Made by a program: the position numbers and the translations under genes. The notes beneath the pieces are model-generated. The model was not told where the DNA came from. It made no database searches and saw only the letters and a program-made list of their open reading frames with translations. A stretch of 64,000 nucleotides of DNA from Larix kaempferi. Taxonomy: Eukaryota > Streptophyta > Pinopsida > Pinales > Pinaceae. The stretch spans positions 294,976 through 358,975 of the forward strand of contig BSBM01000645.1 of assembly GCA_027924585.1 (NCBI GenBank), read 5' to 3'. Below are positions 22,738 through 34,927 of the stretch, one piece after another. Numbering within the stretch: position 1 is the stretch's first letter; each line of letters begins with the position of its first letter.

Positions 22738-23388
22738 GGCAGTTAGGTTCATTTAAGACATTTTGTTAAAAGAATTTGCTATTTTTAGCAAAAATTGTAA
22801 TTTTGTAAAAATGTAAAGTTTTCTTTACCTACTCTAGTCATTCGATGGAGAATTAGTAGGGAAAAACCCTAACTTTTTTTTGAGAAAGAAAACTATTTAG
22901 AGGTGAACGAAAGACATTGTAAGGGTTCGAATTTTTGGAGAGCATTAGGAGGTCTGTAAGCTGCTCATTCTTCCAGACTTGTTCAGTGCTAGGTATTGTA
23001 AACTCTCATATGCATTTTTGATGAAACTATGAATATATGACTCTTGACCCCACTTCTGATATGTATTGGCTTCATTTTGAACTTATATAGTTTCTTGAAT
23101 GACAAATTCATTTCTGGTTTTATGTGTAATTTCCAGTGATGCTTGTCTTTTATTGTATGAACTTCATTACAATCTTTTGTTAGATTCCTGAGATATATAT
23201 GCATCTTCATGGATATATGTGTATGAATTAGTTTTTACTTATCTGCTGAATGTATTCCCTTATGCTTTTGAAGTTTGTAACCAAAAACATACAAAACAAA
23301 ACCCTAAAAACCTAGTTTGAATTGATTTTAGTTTTGAGATTGTGTTGGCTTGTTACCCTAGCCTTAGTAACAATTTCTGACACAAGCA
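22738..23388 (+). other. 3' part of the E4 LTR, non-coding
   Basis: I see no gene. The 73-aa minus-strand frame here has no recognisable features and is duplicated only because the LTR is. The stretch probably holds the RNA processing signals and U5 of the element. Confidence 0.5.
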
Positions 23389-23391
23389 TCT

Positions 23392-26300
23392 TTGGGGCCA
23401 TTGCCGGGGACGAAGCTGAAGCACATCTTCCCTGGGATACTCATCATTTTTTCTGGTTTAAGAGGTGGACTTGAACCAGTAGTTTTTGAAGGCTATTTTC
23501 ACCAAAAAGAAGTCACACTGGCTTCTAAAGGGATTGGGACCAGGAATAAGCCTGTTTCTCCATTAAAACTGGGTGTGGCAGATCCTGAGCAGATTTTGAA
23601 AACAACAAACAAACTCAGAAAATCTCAATCTTTGCCAGCTTTCTGTGACTCTCACCAGTTGGGTGAATCATTAGACCCAGCTGAAATTTCACCTTGTATA
23701 AAACCTATCCTCTTTGAGAGTACTTTCCAGGTTTTCACTAATCCTCAAAGCTTCTTGAAGGATAAAACCTTTTCTCCTGATAAAATACCCATTTTTTAGT
23801 TGAAAGTAGGAAGAAATCCTTTTCAAAAAGGTTCTAGTCAAATATCTTCCTCCTCAAAATCTCAGTCTAAACCTCAGTCCACAATGGTAGCCCAAAATCC
23901 ACCTATGGATATGATGGATAGAATGGTAGCACCTAGGTATGCACCATTAGTTTTACCTCAGCCTCTACATGCATTGCCTGGAGGTGATTACCAAAAATAT
24001 ATGCCTAGATTCAATGGACAAGGGGAAATCACTGCTGAGGAACATTGGGAGGCTTTCCTGAGTTATGCTGACAATCATAATATTGAGATTAAAGATGTGT
24101 GGATGAGGGTATTTGTTCAGAGTCTAGATGGGGATGTAAGAAAATGGTTTAGAGATCTGCCTGCTAACTCAATTGCCATCATTGAAGAACTCCATGATCT
24201 TTTCATGAGACAATGGGGAGACACTAAAGATCACACATACTATATAACTGAGTTTGGAGCTCTCAGAAGAAAGAAAGACGAGACTGTTGCAGATTTTTCC
24301 AAGAGGTTTAATAAGATGTACAGTAGAATTCCAGCAGAAATTAAACCCACTGAAACATCAGCTAAGTTGACCTATGCAAATGCTTTTGATCATGAATTCT
24401 CTTTATTACTCAGAGAAAGAAGACCTATCACCCTGTTGAACATGCAAGATGCAGCCCTAGAAGTAGAGTCTAATTTGCTGGCTTCAAACAGACTCAAGAA
24501 AGAAACACCTCAACAGCTGTATGAAAGAAAAGGAAAGAAAGAAGCTGTCACAGCAGGTTCTGCTTCTCAGTCTGCTGAGGCCAAGATAGATGAGATGGCG
24601 AAAATGGTTAAGATCCTTACTGCAAAATTGAATAAACTAGAGCTGGAAAAGAATTCTGCTAAACCTGCTCCTGAAGCTCAGAGGAACCCAAATAACCAAA
24701 ATCAGTTTAGAAGACAGTTTGCTCCTAGATTCATGCCAAGGGAGCGAAGAAATAATGACATCCAGCAAGAAAGAAGAGAAAATGAAGATAAAAAAGTCCC
24801 CCCACCCTTTCAAAATAATTTGGTTGATGAAGAAGAAATCGATCAGCAGCTGCTTTTTGAAGAAACTGAGACTGATCAGGATATGAATCATATTGGAGAT
24901 GGATTGTTTACAGGTTTTGTAACAGAAGAAGATTTTTTAAATTCTGAGTATTATGATGCAGATTTATATGAGGTTGAAGATGAATTGGAGTTTGAAAAAA
25001 CTGTTGTAAATGCTGCCACTAATCAGAATGGAATTAAGAAAATCATTAATCTCAGAACTGGCCCGAAACAAGTAGTTCAAGCTCCTAAGAAGAAATCTGC
25101 TGTTCCTGCTCCAGTTATTCCTGATAAACCAACTGCTGATCCTGTAGTAGAAAAGAAGCAACCTGCAGAAAAACCTAAGAAGAATACAGAAATTGAAGAG
25201 GTAAATAGGTCAGGTCAAAATTTTAGTTTGGAAAATGAGTTAGGAAAACTTAAAATTCTTGTACCATTTTCTGAGCTCATAAAAAATCCATCATACAAGA
25301 ATACAGTTTTGAAAGTAATGAATATGCCCAATAATCAGCCAGTTTCAGATACAGTGAATCTGCAGGAGGAAAACCCTAGAATCTTTATTGGATCAGCTTT
25401 AGCTGAAAAGACTGAAAACGAAGCTGGTGCTTCTCCTCCTTTCTATATAAATTTGACTATGCATGAGCAGATGATTCATAATTGTCTACTAGATTCAGGA
25501 GCATCCCATAATCTGATGCCAAAATCTGTGATGGAAGCCCTGGGCCTTAATGTCACCAAGCCTTACCATGATCTATATGCCTTTGACTCCCGAGCTGTAA
25601 AGTGTCTAGGAGTGATAAAAGATATGGTTGTTAACCTTACTCAGTTACCCATGAAAAGTGTAATAATGGATGTTGTGGTAGCTGACATCACACCAAAATT
25701 TGGCTTACTTCTGTCTAGGTCATGGGCTAAGAAGGTTGGAGGAACATTACAGATGGACCTCTCTTATGCTTCTATTCCTGTTTGTGGTGGAGAAAACAGG
25801 AGACTTTATAGAGAGCTACAGTTGGCTTACATAGTCACAGATGATAAAAATCCTACAAATCACCCAATGTATTCTGTGGATAAAGACCTTGGTTCATGCA
25901 TACTACAGTTTAGTGAAGAAGAGAATTCTGCTGGTCTGTTACAAGTACAAAAAGATCAGCCTGTAAAACACAGCCAAGAAGAGCAGGATGTATTGTGGCA
26001 GTTGTATTTTGATGGGTCTTCATGCAAAGAAGGTGCTGGAGCTGGAGTTTTATTGATTTCTCCCAGCGGTGAAATGGTGAAACTTATGTATAAGTTAGAA
26101 TTTGCTACCACCAACAACACTGCTGAGTATGAGGCCCTGCTACTGGGATTGAAGGCTACTAAAGATTTGGGAATTCAGCAAATTTCTGCATTTGGCGACT
26201 CCGAACTAGTTGTTCAACAAGTGAAGAACAAATATCAAGTAAAGCAGGGTTTGCTTAAAGTATATCGAAATGAGGTATGGGATATGCTTGAGAACTATTT

Positions 26301-29300
26301 TATAGCATTTAATATCACTCATATTCCCAGAAATCATAATGAAACTGCAGATTCTTTAGCCCTGGCTGCCACACACTTCAGAATTCCAAAAACCACTCAA
26401 TTAAGGTATCCAATAGAAGTGAGATATAGACCATGTGTTCCAGATAATGTGAAGCATTGGAGGGTTTTTGAAGATGACATTGAAATAAAAAAAATTCTTG
26501 AGCTCATAGATGAATTTTCAAACAATCAAATTGATCAAGAAGTAGAAGAAAGGGATGAACAGTTAGATGAATTTGCTGAAGAGATAGCAGGCCATAAGAT
26601 TATTGAATTGAAGAGCAATTTCATTCCAAAAGGTCTAGTAACTTTAGAAAGAATATTCACTAAAGATGATACACCTACCAGACCAGTAATTCAATCTTCA
26701 GAATATAATGTAGAGGATTACAATATTGGTTCAGCAGAACACCCCAGAATGGTAAAACTGTCTAAAAACCTAACAGCTGAGCAAAGAAGTAGATATATTA
26801 AGCTGTTGAGAAAATATATAGATGCATTTGCCTGGTCTTACAAGGAACTAAAAACTTATGATACAACAGTTATTCAGCACAAGGTTCCTTTGAAGCCAAA
26901 TGTCAAACCTTTCAGGCAGAAATTAAGAAGAATCAATCCTGCCTTGTTTCCTGTAATTGAAAAATAATTAAAGAAGTTGTTGGATGCAAAAATAATAGTG
27001 CCTCTTAGGTATTCTTCTTGGGTGGCTAATTTGGTTCCTGTTAGAAAGAAGAATGGGGAGATTCGATTATGTGTTGACTTCAGAAATTTGAACCGATCAT
27101 CATTAAAAGACAACTACCCTTTCCCAAAGATTGAATAGGTTTTGCAGCAGGTGGTTGGAGCTCAAAGGATTTCTATGTTAGATGGTTACTCAGGATACAA
27201 TCAGATTGCCATGCACCCTGATGACAAAGAAAAGACAGCTTTTACAACCCCCTGGGGGACATTTATGTATGACAAGATGCCCTTCGGTTTGATGAATGCT
27301 GGAGCAACCTTTCAGAGAGCCATGGATATTGCATTCGTGGGTGAAAAAGATAAGTTTGTGGTTATTTATCTGGATGATATTACAGTCTTCTCAAAATCTG
27401 ATGATGAACACTTGAAGCATTTGGAGCAAACCTTCATAAAGTGCAGAAAATTTGGCTTATCCTTGAACCCTAAAAAATCACATTTTGCTGTACAAGAAGG
27501 TAAGTTGCTTGGCCACTTGGTATCAGCTGATGGTATCAGAATTGACCCTGAGCGAGTCAAAGCAATACTGAAGATTAGCTTGCCCAGGAGTAAAAAGGAT
27601 GTGCAATCATTTATTGGCAAAATCAATTTTTTGCGATGGTTTATTCCTAATTTTGCTTAAACCATTAATCAAATTATAGCCATGTTAAAAAAGGACCAAG
27701 AAATCAGATGGACTGTGGAAGCAAAGGCAGCTTTTGAAAAAATTAAAGTGGCTCTGACTGAAGCACCTGTTCTGGTAAGTCCAAATTTTTCCAAAGAATT
27801 TCTTACATTCTCTTTTGCTTCAGAGGACACTATTGCTGCTGTTCTACTTCAGAAGAATGAGGAGGGATTGGAACAACCAATTGCCTTTTTCAGCAAAACA
27901 CTTGGAGATTCAGAGCTGAAATACACTATTTTGGAAAAACAAGCCTATGCTCTGGTAAAGGCTTTAAAATTTTTCAGAATTTATATTTTACACTCCAAGG
28001 TTGTTTCCTTTGTTCCAAATGCTGCAGTGAAGGATGTTTTGTCACAGCCTGATAGTGAAGGAAAGAGGGGAAAATGGATTGCCAAAATTATGGAATATGA
28101 AGTGGAAATCAGACCTACTAAGCTGGTCAAAGGACAAGGATTGCCCAAACTGCTGGCTGACTCAAATTGTCAAGCATTAGGATTACATGTTATGACAGAA
28201 GAATCAGCACCTGAAGAAAAGCAAGTAATTCTGGAAAAAGAAAGAATCATGGATTCTTATTCATCTTCAGATTGGTATGCTGACATTGTCCATTTTCTGT
28301 TATTTTTGCAATGTCCAGAACACTTAGACAGAAAAGCTGCCAGGTCCCTAAAATTGAAAACCACTAAATACTGTCTGATAGAAGGTCAATTGTTTTGGAA
28401 AGATCCAGCAGGAATCTTGTTAAGGTGTTTAGACCAGGCTGAAATAAAGGAAGTAATTTCAGAATCTCATGAAGGAGCTTGTGGTGGGCACAAATACTGG
28501 AAAACAACAACCTATAAAATTTTAAGAGCTGGTTACTATTGGCCTTCACTTTTCTCAGATGTTTATCAACATGTAAGAGCTTGCATACCCTGTCAAAAGT
28601 TTGCAGGTAAACAGAAGTTACTGTCTTTACCTTTGAAGCCTATTGTAGTCAATGCTCCTTTTTAGCAGTGGGGTCTGGATTTTATTGGAGAAATAAACCC
28701 AGCATCTTCAGGCCAGCATCATTGGATTTTGACTGCCACAGATTTCTTTACAAAATGGGTGGAAGCTATCCCCACAAGGAATGCTACAGATAAGGTAATT
28801 ATGGATTTCATTGAAAATAATATTCTGAGCAGGTTTGGTTGTCCACAAAGATTGATTACTGATAATGCTAAAGCATTCAAATCCAAGGCAATGGTGGCCT
28901 TTTGTGAGAAAAATGGTATTATACTAAAACACTCAACTCCCTATTATCCTCAGGTAAATGGTCAGGCTGAATCATCTAACAAAAATATCATTCAGTGCAT
29001 CAAGAAATTACTCAAACAAAATAAAAAATCTTGGGATTCAATGTTGAAATATGCATTATGGGCAGATAGGATTACTGTAAAACAAGCCATTGGTACTTCA
29101 CCTTTTCAGCTGGTTTATGGAACAGAAGCAATATTTCCAGTACAATTGGGAATCCCAGTAATGAAGTTCCTCCAAAATTCTCAAGCGGAACCAGATGATT
29201 TGCAAAGAAGAATCTTTGAAATGATTGAGTTACAGCAGAACAGAGAGAAGGTAGACAAAGAAGCCCAGTTGTATAGAGCTAAAATGAAAACCAGGTTTGA

Positions 29301-29523
29301 TAGAAATATCAAAGATCATATTTTTTCAGAAGGTGAGATGGTTTTGAGATGGGATGCAAGAAAGGAACAGAAGGGGAAACATGGCAAATTTGATAATTTA
29401 TGGTTTGGCCCTTTTCTGATAGCTAAAGTTTTGGAAAATAATACATTCATATTGCAGTCCTTGGAAGGAGAGGAATTGCCCAGCCCTGTCAATGGGCGCT
29501 TCCTCAAGCATTTCTACAGTTAA
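23392..29523 (+). pseudogene. E4 Gag-Pol polyprotein (Ty3/gypsy, Tat-like), with five in-frame stops
   Basis: One open frame of about 2044 codons runs with no frameshift to TAA 29521-29523. The first in-frame ATG is 23884; upstream the frame is open back to the primer site except for TAG 23797. Gag (retrotransposon gag domain, about 24040-24500) has no zinc knuckle. Protease has LLDSGASHNLMP (Asp codon 25492). Next is an RNase H with YFDGSS (Asp 26011), NNTAEYEALLLGLKA and GDSELVV. Reverse transcriptase follows with YLDD (27367-27378), then a second, degenerate RNase H (about 27780-28180). Integrase has a GGHKYW...CIPCQ zinc region and a DDE triad at 28678, 28861 and 28969. Stops at 23797, 26965, 27136, 27658 and 28663 all suit lost Gln (or Glu) codons. 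Order is PR-RNH-RT-RNH-INT. Confidence 0.92.
23393..23410 (+). other. Primer-binding site of E4 (Asp tRNA type)
   Basis: TGGGGCCATTGCCGGGGA lies four bases after the LTR end. It matches the complement of plant tRNA-Asp 3' ends (TGGCGCCGTTGCCGGGGA) except at two positions. Plant Ty3/gypsy elements often use this tRNA. Confidence 0.75.
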
Positions 29524-29669
29524 ATGAGGATCATGGTCACTTCTCATTGTGTATACCGGTGTGAGTGAGATTGAATAAAGACTCCATAGCCTAATGGAAT
29601 ACTGAAGGCACTAGTCTACAGGTTCTTGAAGCCTCACAGGGAGGACTTCATCCCACAGCTGGAGCCACA
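29524..29669 (+). other. E4 segment between pol and 3' LTR
   Basis: Short non-coding spacer. I do not see a clear polypurine tract; the bases before the LTR are purine-mixed (CAGCTGGAGCCACA). A GGGAGGA lies at 29639-29645. Confidence 0.5.
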
Positions 29670-32600
29670 TGTTAAGTCAGTAAATTTTTCTTCATTTTTC
29701 TAGTTATTTTCTCCAACTTTGATTTGTTTTTGAATCTACCTTAGTTAGTTTTTGGTTTTCATTTTTAGTTTTTGTCTTCTTAGAAGCTTTATGAATGATT
29801 GAATAGGCTTTGGGTCCATTCTTTTTCACATTTTATTTGATTTTGGTGATTTTTTATATTGTAAAGGGGGTCAATGAGAGTCATATGTTCAAAGGAAGAA
29901 TCATTAATGGCTTTAGAGAATGGTTGAACTTATCTCTTAAACCAAATAGCTGCCAGAATCTCCGACAAATTAGCAAAAAGTTAGAAAAATGCTAAATTTT
30001 GGTCTAAAAGATATTCTTGTAGCGCTACGCCAAAGTTTAACAAAGAGCACGCTACAGGAATATCGTGGCTTGAGCTTTTTGCAATTTTCGATCTGTTTTC
30101 AATCATGATGCAGAATGGGAGTGTCTAATCGCCTTGTGTGAGTGTTTTAACACGTGTTTGCAGCAATTTGAGCATGATTTTTGTTGGTTGCTAATCACGA
30201 AGACAAACGAGTTCATCATTGCATGGTATGCGGGATCAGTTGCACAGAAACCAGCAAATTCCGGTTTAGCTGTCAGTTTTCTCTTGTTACACGCATCATT
30301 GCAGGAGAAGTAGTGTTTTTGAAGGAGAGTTCACTGTTGAATGGTGGATTGCGTCGTTGTGGAAAGGAGACAGGTGTGTTCCATCGCCAGCGAAAATTAG
30401 GGCTTTTTGATTCATTCACCAGTGGCTAAAGAAACGACATGAGGACACCTGTGCTCGAAGGAGAACATCATTGACACCCCAATTTGAAGACATTAAGTCA
30501 CAATGGACGAGTAATTGACAGGTATTCCGTTATAACCCTTATAGCTGGAAAATTTGGTTTTTTTGTCTCTGCGCGATTTTCTGGAAAAATTGGTTGCTGA
30601 GGAGGATATAATAGATTGTAAAATGAGGAATTCGCCACAGCAATAGTTATCTGAAGCCCATCAGGAGAAGTGTGCACGAATGTTTCCCTCATGACCTAAT
30701 GTCATTAAACACCAGAACATACAGAATAGGGCGTCGAAAAGACTCACAGAGATATATGTAGTACTCAGTTTTTACACAGAAGGGAGTTTGCTAGTTGGTA
30801 CAGGTGTTACACAGCAGGGGTATGTTAATTTGTGCAAGTGGTTTAAATATCACTGAAAATTGTTCAGAAAACATTGATTTAAAGGACTGTCCAGGAGTGT
30901 GCAGAAAACAGCTTATAAAACATTTTTGAAACCTGAAACTAGACTGTGCTTGTTCCCTGAAAAGAAGGATATGGGAAAAAGTAGCAAAATTGGTAAGATT
31001 AACAGGGCTGAGCCCACAGACTTGACATGGATTCAGAAACTTCCAGATTGTGCAGAGCTGTTCCAATAGGCATGTTGGTTGAAATTTTTCAAAAGAATAG
31101 ATGGTTTCAATGCTCAAGTGTCCTGCAATTTTGCTAAAGGACTTAAAAATGAGATGATTATAATGGATCCTTTGAGATTCAAATTGACTGTGGAATTAAT
31201 ATCAGAAGCCACTGAGATTAGTAATGAGGGTGAGCACTGGTTTAAAAGTCTCCTTTCGAGTTTGATCCTCAAAGATACTTATTACCTAATGTTATTCCTG
31301 ACTGGAACAAAGGTATTCTCATACATAATTTCAGGAAGGAGTGGATTGAACCTATAAGGATTCTTCAGAGTTATGTGACTTGTGAAGGAAGATATTCATT
31401 AGTGTTCAAATATCATCTCAGGTTCCTACAACACATGGCAGGGGTTTCTAAAATGAATTTTCCATTCTTTTTCTTTAAAAGCCTGCAGAAAATGTCAAGC
31501 AAAATAAAACAGCATGATGATCACACTTCTCAATCACTTTTTCATCATGGTCTCATTAAGCTAATCATCACTACAGTGTTGCAGCATGAGGAAAAAACTT
31601 GGGACTTATTTTTGTTTTGGTTAGGGGTTCATCCTAAAGGTGACGATCAACAACTCAAAAGACGAACTGACAAGGGAAAGGTAATGATTCAAAAGTTAGG
31701 TCATTTAGTCAAACCTGCAAATAAAAAAGACATTAAAATTAAGAAGGGAACAAAACAGGTAGCAGATAAAGGACAGAATGACAGTCAGCTTCAAGAAATT
31801 CCAGATCACAGTAAAGTCAAGTTCTCATTATTTGAAGACAAAAAGGAATTGCTTGAAAAGAAGCCACCACCTATAGCAGATTCTCAAGAAGAGAAGAAAG
31901 TTGATGTCAAAGTGATTCCTGTAGCTAAAGAAGAAGTCCATAATCAGCCAAGAAGCCCCATCACAGTCCTCTCAGATGATGAGGGGTATATGTTGGAAGA
32001 AGAGCAGTTTATTCCTGAGAATGAGGTTAAAACTGAGATTAAAGAAAATCAAGTTATAGAGGATAAAACCACAAAGCCTAAGAAGAAAATCAAAAAGCTG
32101 GAAGTGGTAGAGTTAGCATCTATACAACACCAAGGGAAGGAATTAAAAATGATGGGAGAGGCAGCTACTTTCTGGAGACCTAAAACTAGGTCGAAAAACA
32201 AATTAAGGTTAAATATGAAAAAGCTATTAAATCCAAAATTGAAGGCTGATAAGGTAACTATCTCTGATGAAGAACCCATAGAAGAGGAGAAATCAAAGAA
32301 AGATGAATTGCAGTCAGATAAGAGAGAGGAGATTATGTCAGTAAAAGTAACATGTGAAGAAAGCTCTAAGTCCATCATTGAAGATAATTCTGGAAAATTG
32401 TTGACAGAGAAGATTAGATCAAGACAGGTAACAAATGTTTCAAACCCCACCAGTGAAGATACTGCTGAGAAGCCATTGACAGAAGAAGCAATTTTTAAGA
32501 AGTTTGACATGTTTTGCAAACCTAATGAGGAGCAAGATGCTGCAATAGAGAAATTGGTTCATTCTGATAAGGAGAATTTAAAGAAGACTGTCAAACAGTA

Positions 32601-33588
32601 TAAGCATCAAATGAATTACATGTAGGGAGTTAATGATGGTTTAATGATGGCAAATAGAAGATTAAGAGAAGATCTTCAGGATGTTCATGACAATTTTCAG
32701 GAGTTAATGGTTGATGCAAAGGAAGCACTCAGGAGGAAAAGGGCTGCTGACAGGCACTGTTCAGAACTGGAAAAGACAGTTGAAACCTTGCAGCATGAAA
32801 ATGAACACCTTCAGAAAAGAATAGCTGAGCTTCAGAAAAGAATAGCTGAGCTAGAGAAGAAGCATAAAAGAATGAAGACAAGATCCTCAAGTCCAGATGG
32901 CATATCTTAGCTTGTAGAAGCATCGAAAGAGATATGAGGCAGTTAGGTTCATTTAAGACATTTTGTTAAAAGAATTTGCTATTTTTAGCAAAAATTGTAA
33001 TTTTGTAAAAATGTAAAGTTTTCTTTACCTAGTCTAGTCATTCGATGGAGAATTAGTAGGGAAAAACCCTAACTGTTTTTTGAGAAAGAAAACTATTTAG
33101 AGGTGAACTAAAGACATTGTAAGGGTTCAAATTTTTGGAGAGCATTAGGAGGTCTGTAAGCTGCTCATTCTTCCAGACTTGTTCAGTGCTAGGTATTGTA
33201 AACTCTCATATGCATTTTTGATGAAACTATGAATATATGACTCTTGACCCCACTTCTGATATGTATTGGCTTCATTTTGAACTTATATAGTTTCTTGAAT
33301 GACAAATTCATTTCTGGTTTTATGTGTAATTTCCAGTGATGCTTGTCTTTTATTGTATGAACTTCATTACAATCTTTTGTTAGATTCCTGAGATATATAT
33401 GCATCTTCATGGATATATGTGTATGAATTAGTTTTTACTTATCTGCTGAATGTATTCCATTATGCTTTTGAAGTTTCTAACCAAAAACATACAAAACAAA
33501 ACCCTAAAAACCTAGTTTGAATTGATTTTAGTTTTGAGATTGTGTTGGCTTGTTACCCTAGGCTTAGTAACAATTTCTGACACAAACA
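29670..33588 (+). repeat. 3' LTR of E4
   Basis: It runs from TGTTAAGTCAG to CTGACACAAACA, collinear with 19468-23388. Differences include a 22-bp deletion near 30865, a one-base deletion near 31245 and a 21-bp in-frame duplication near 32814-32850. Confidence 0.93.
30971..32910 (+). pseudogene. Coding frame inside the 3' LTR of E4, second copy
   Basis: Same protein as at 20791-22737. It shares the first TAG (31067). It has its own defects: a one-base deletion in the run of A near 31245, TAG at 32623 where the other copy has CAG, and TAG at 32908, which shortens the C-terminus. The coiled-coil end has one extra heptad (QKRIAEL repeated) because of a 21-bp tandem duplication. The 156-aa and 181-aa minus-strand frames opposite this gene and its twin are shadows. 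Confidence 0.75.
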
Positions 33589-34020
33589 GATACAATCCCC
33601 ATTTCTCGGAGACGTCAAGTCTACGGATCAATTCAGGGACCTAAGTCCGGGGATGATACAATCCCCACTTCTCAGAGACCTCACATCTACGGATCAATTC
33701 AGGGACCTAAGTCCGGGGATGATACAATCCCCACTTCTCGGAGACCTCACGTCTACGGATCAATTCAGGGACCTAAGTCCGGGGATGATACAATTCCCAC
33801 TTCTCGGAGACCTCACGTCTACGGATCAATTCAGGGACCTATGTCCGGGGATGATACAATCCCCACTTCTCGGAGACCTCACGTCTACGGATCAATTCAG
33901 GGACCTAAGTTCGGGGATGATACAATCCCCACTTCTCAGAGACCTCACGTCTACGGATCAATTCAGGGACCTAAGTCCGGGGATGATACAATCCCCATTT
34001 CTTGGAGAGCATACGTCTAC
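33589..34020 (-). repeat. E3 66-bp tandem array
   Basis: About six to seven units with exact 66-bp spacing (CTACGGATCA at 33621, 33687, 33753 and so on). On the minus strand each unit has GGGGAT-TGTATC-ATCCCC, GGAC-TTAG-GTCC and AGAC-GTGAG-GTCT. It is homologous to the 68-bp array of E1. The 219-aa plus-strand frame across it is a repeat artefact. Confidence 0.88.
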
Positions 34021-34560
34021 GGCTCTCTTTAGGACTGAAAGTCCAGGGATGATCCAATCCCCTCAACTATCCAATAAGGACTTCATTCTCGGAGACCTCA
34101 AGTCTACAGCTCTCTTTAGGACTGAAAGTCCAGGGATGATCCCATCCCCTCAACTGTCCACTAAGGACTTCATTCTCGGAGACCTCACGTCTATGGCTCT
34201 CTTTAGGACTGAAAGTCCAGGGATGATCCAATCCCTCAACTGTCCACTAAGGACTTCATTTTCGAAGACCTCACGTCTATGGCTCTCTTTAGGACTGAAA
34301 GTCCAGGGATGATCCAATCCCCTCAACTGTCCACTAAGGACTTCATTTTTGGAGACCTCACGTCTACGGCTCTCTTTAGGACTGAAAGTCCAGGGATGAT
34401 CCAATCCCCTCAACTGTCCACTAAGGACTTCATTTTCGGAGACCTAACGTCTATGGCTCTCTTTAGGACTGAAAGTCCAGCGATGATCCAATCCCCTCAA
34501 CTGTCCACTAAGGACTTCATTTTCGGAGACCATACGTCTACGGATCAATTCAGGGACCGA
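34021..34560 (-). repeat. E3 87-bp tandem array
   Basis: About six units of about 87 bp related to the 66-bp unit, with an added segment (CTCAACTGTCCACTAAGGAC). The minus-strand stems GGGAT...ATCCC, GGACT-TTC-AGTCC and AGAC...GTCT are retained. Confidence 0.85.
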
Positions 34561-34927
34561 AGTCCAGGGATGATACAATCCCTTTTATTTCTCGGAGACA
34601 CCTATCTACGGCTCACTTTAGAACAAGTGTTCAAGGATGATACAATCCCTACATGTATTCTCATCAATACAAGTACAAGTATCCTCAACCATACGAGTAC
34701 ATTAATCAATACATGTGTCATCAAAAGTATGTATTCTTACCAATACATCTTATCATCAAAAGCATGTATTCTCACCAATACATCTATCATCAAAAGCATG
34801 TAAAACAAAGTATTCTAAGCATAAGAGTCCTAAATCTAAATATTTCTAAGTATCTCGGTGTAGAGAGCAGGTTACCTCATCATCGAACTTGTTGTTCGAT
34901 GAGACAATCTCATCATCAGTGACTATA
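34561..34927 (-). repeat. E3 degenerate repeats next to the pol end
   Basis: One more 66/87-type unit (to about 34640) is followed by loose repeats of ATCAAAAGCATGTATTCT and CAATACATC type (34660-34810). No gene is seen. Confidence 0.6.

Larger units (their letters stand above)
19468..23388 (+). repeat. 5' LTR of E4
   Basis: It runs from TGTTAAGTCAG to CTGACACAAGCA and contains the LTR-internal coding frame at 20791-22737. A TATAAA at 20669-20674 is part of a 22-bp segment missing from the 3' LTR. Confidence 0.93.
19468..33588 (+). mobile_element. E4: long-LTR Ty3/gypsy (Tat-like) element nested in E3
   Basis: The element is 14.1 kb with LTRs of 3921 and 3919 bp. The target duplication gatac lies at 19463-19467 and 33589-33593. 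It carries gag-pol in one frame (about 23392-29523) and, unusually, a long coding frame inside each LTR. LTR differences counted over the first 1.6 kb are about 1.7%, fewer later. It is therefore the youngest or nearly the youngest insertion in the window. Confidence 0.95.

Noticed and set aside
23800-23802. TTG as the start of E4 Gag
   Set aside because: It simply follows the in-frame TAG at 23797. The first in-frame ATG is 23884, and the TAG is best read as a lost Gln.
33653-34312. 219-aa plus-strand frame with repeated TSTDQFRDLSPGMIQS
   Set aside because: The 66-bp unit is a multiple of three, so it stays open. It runs antisense to E3 and lies in its 3' array.
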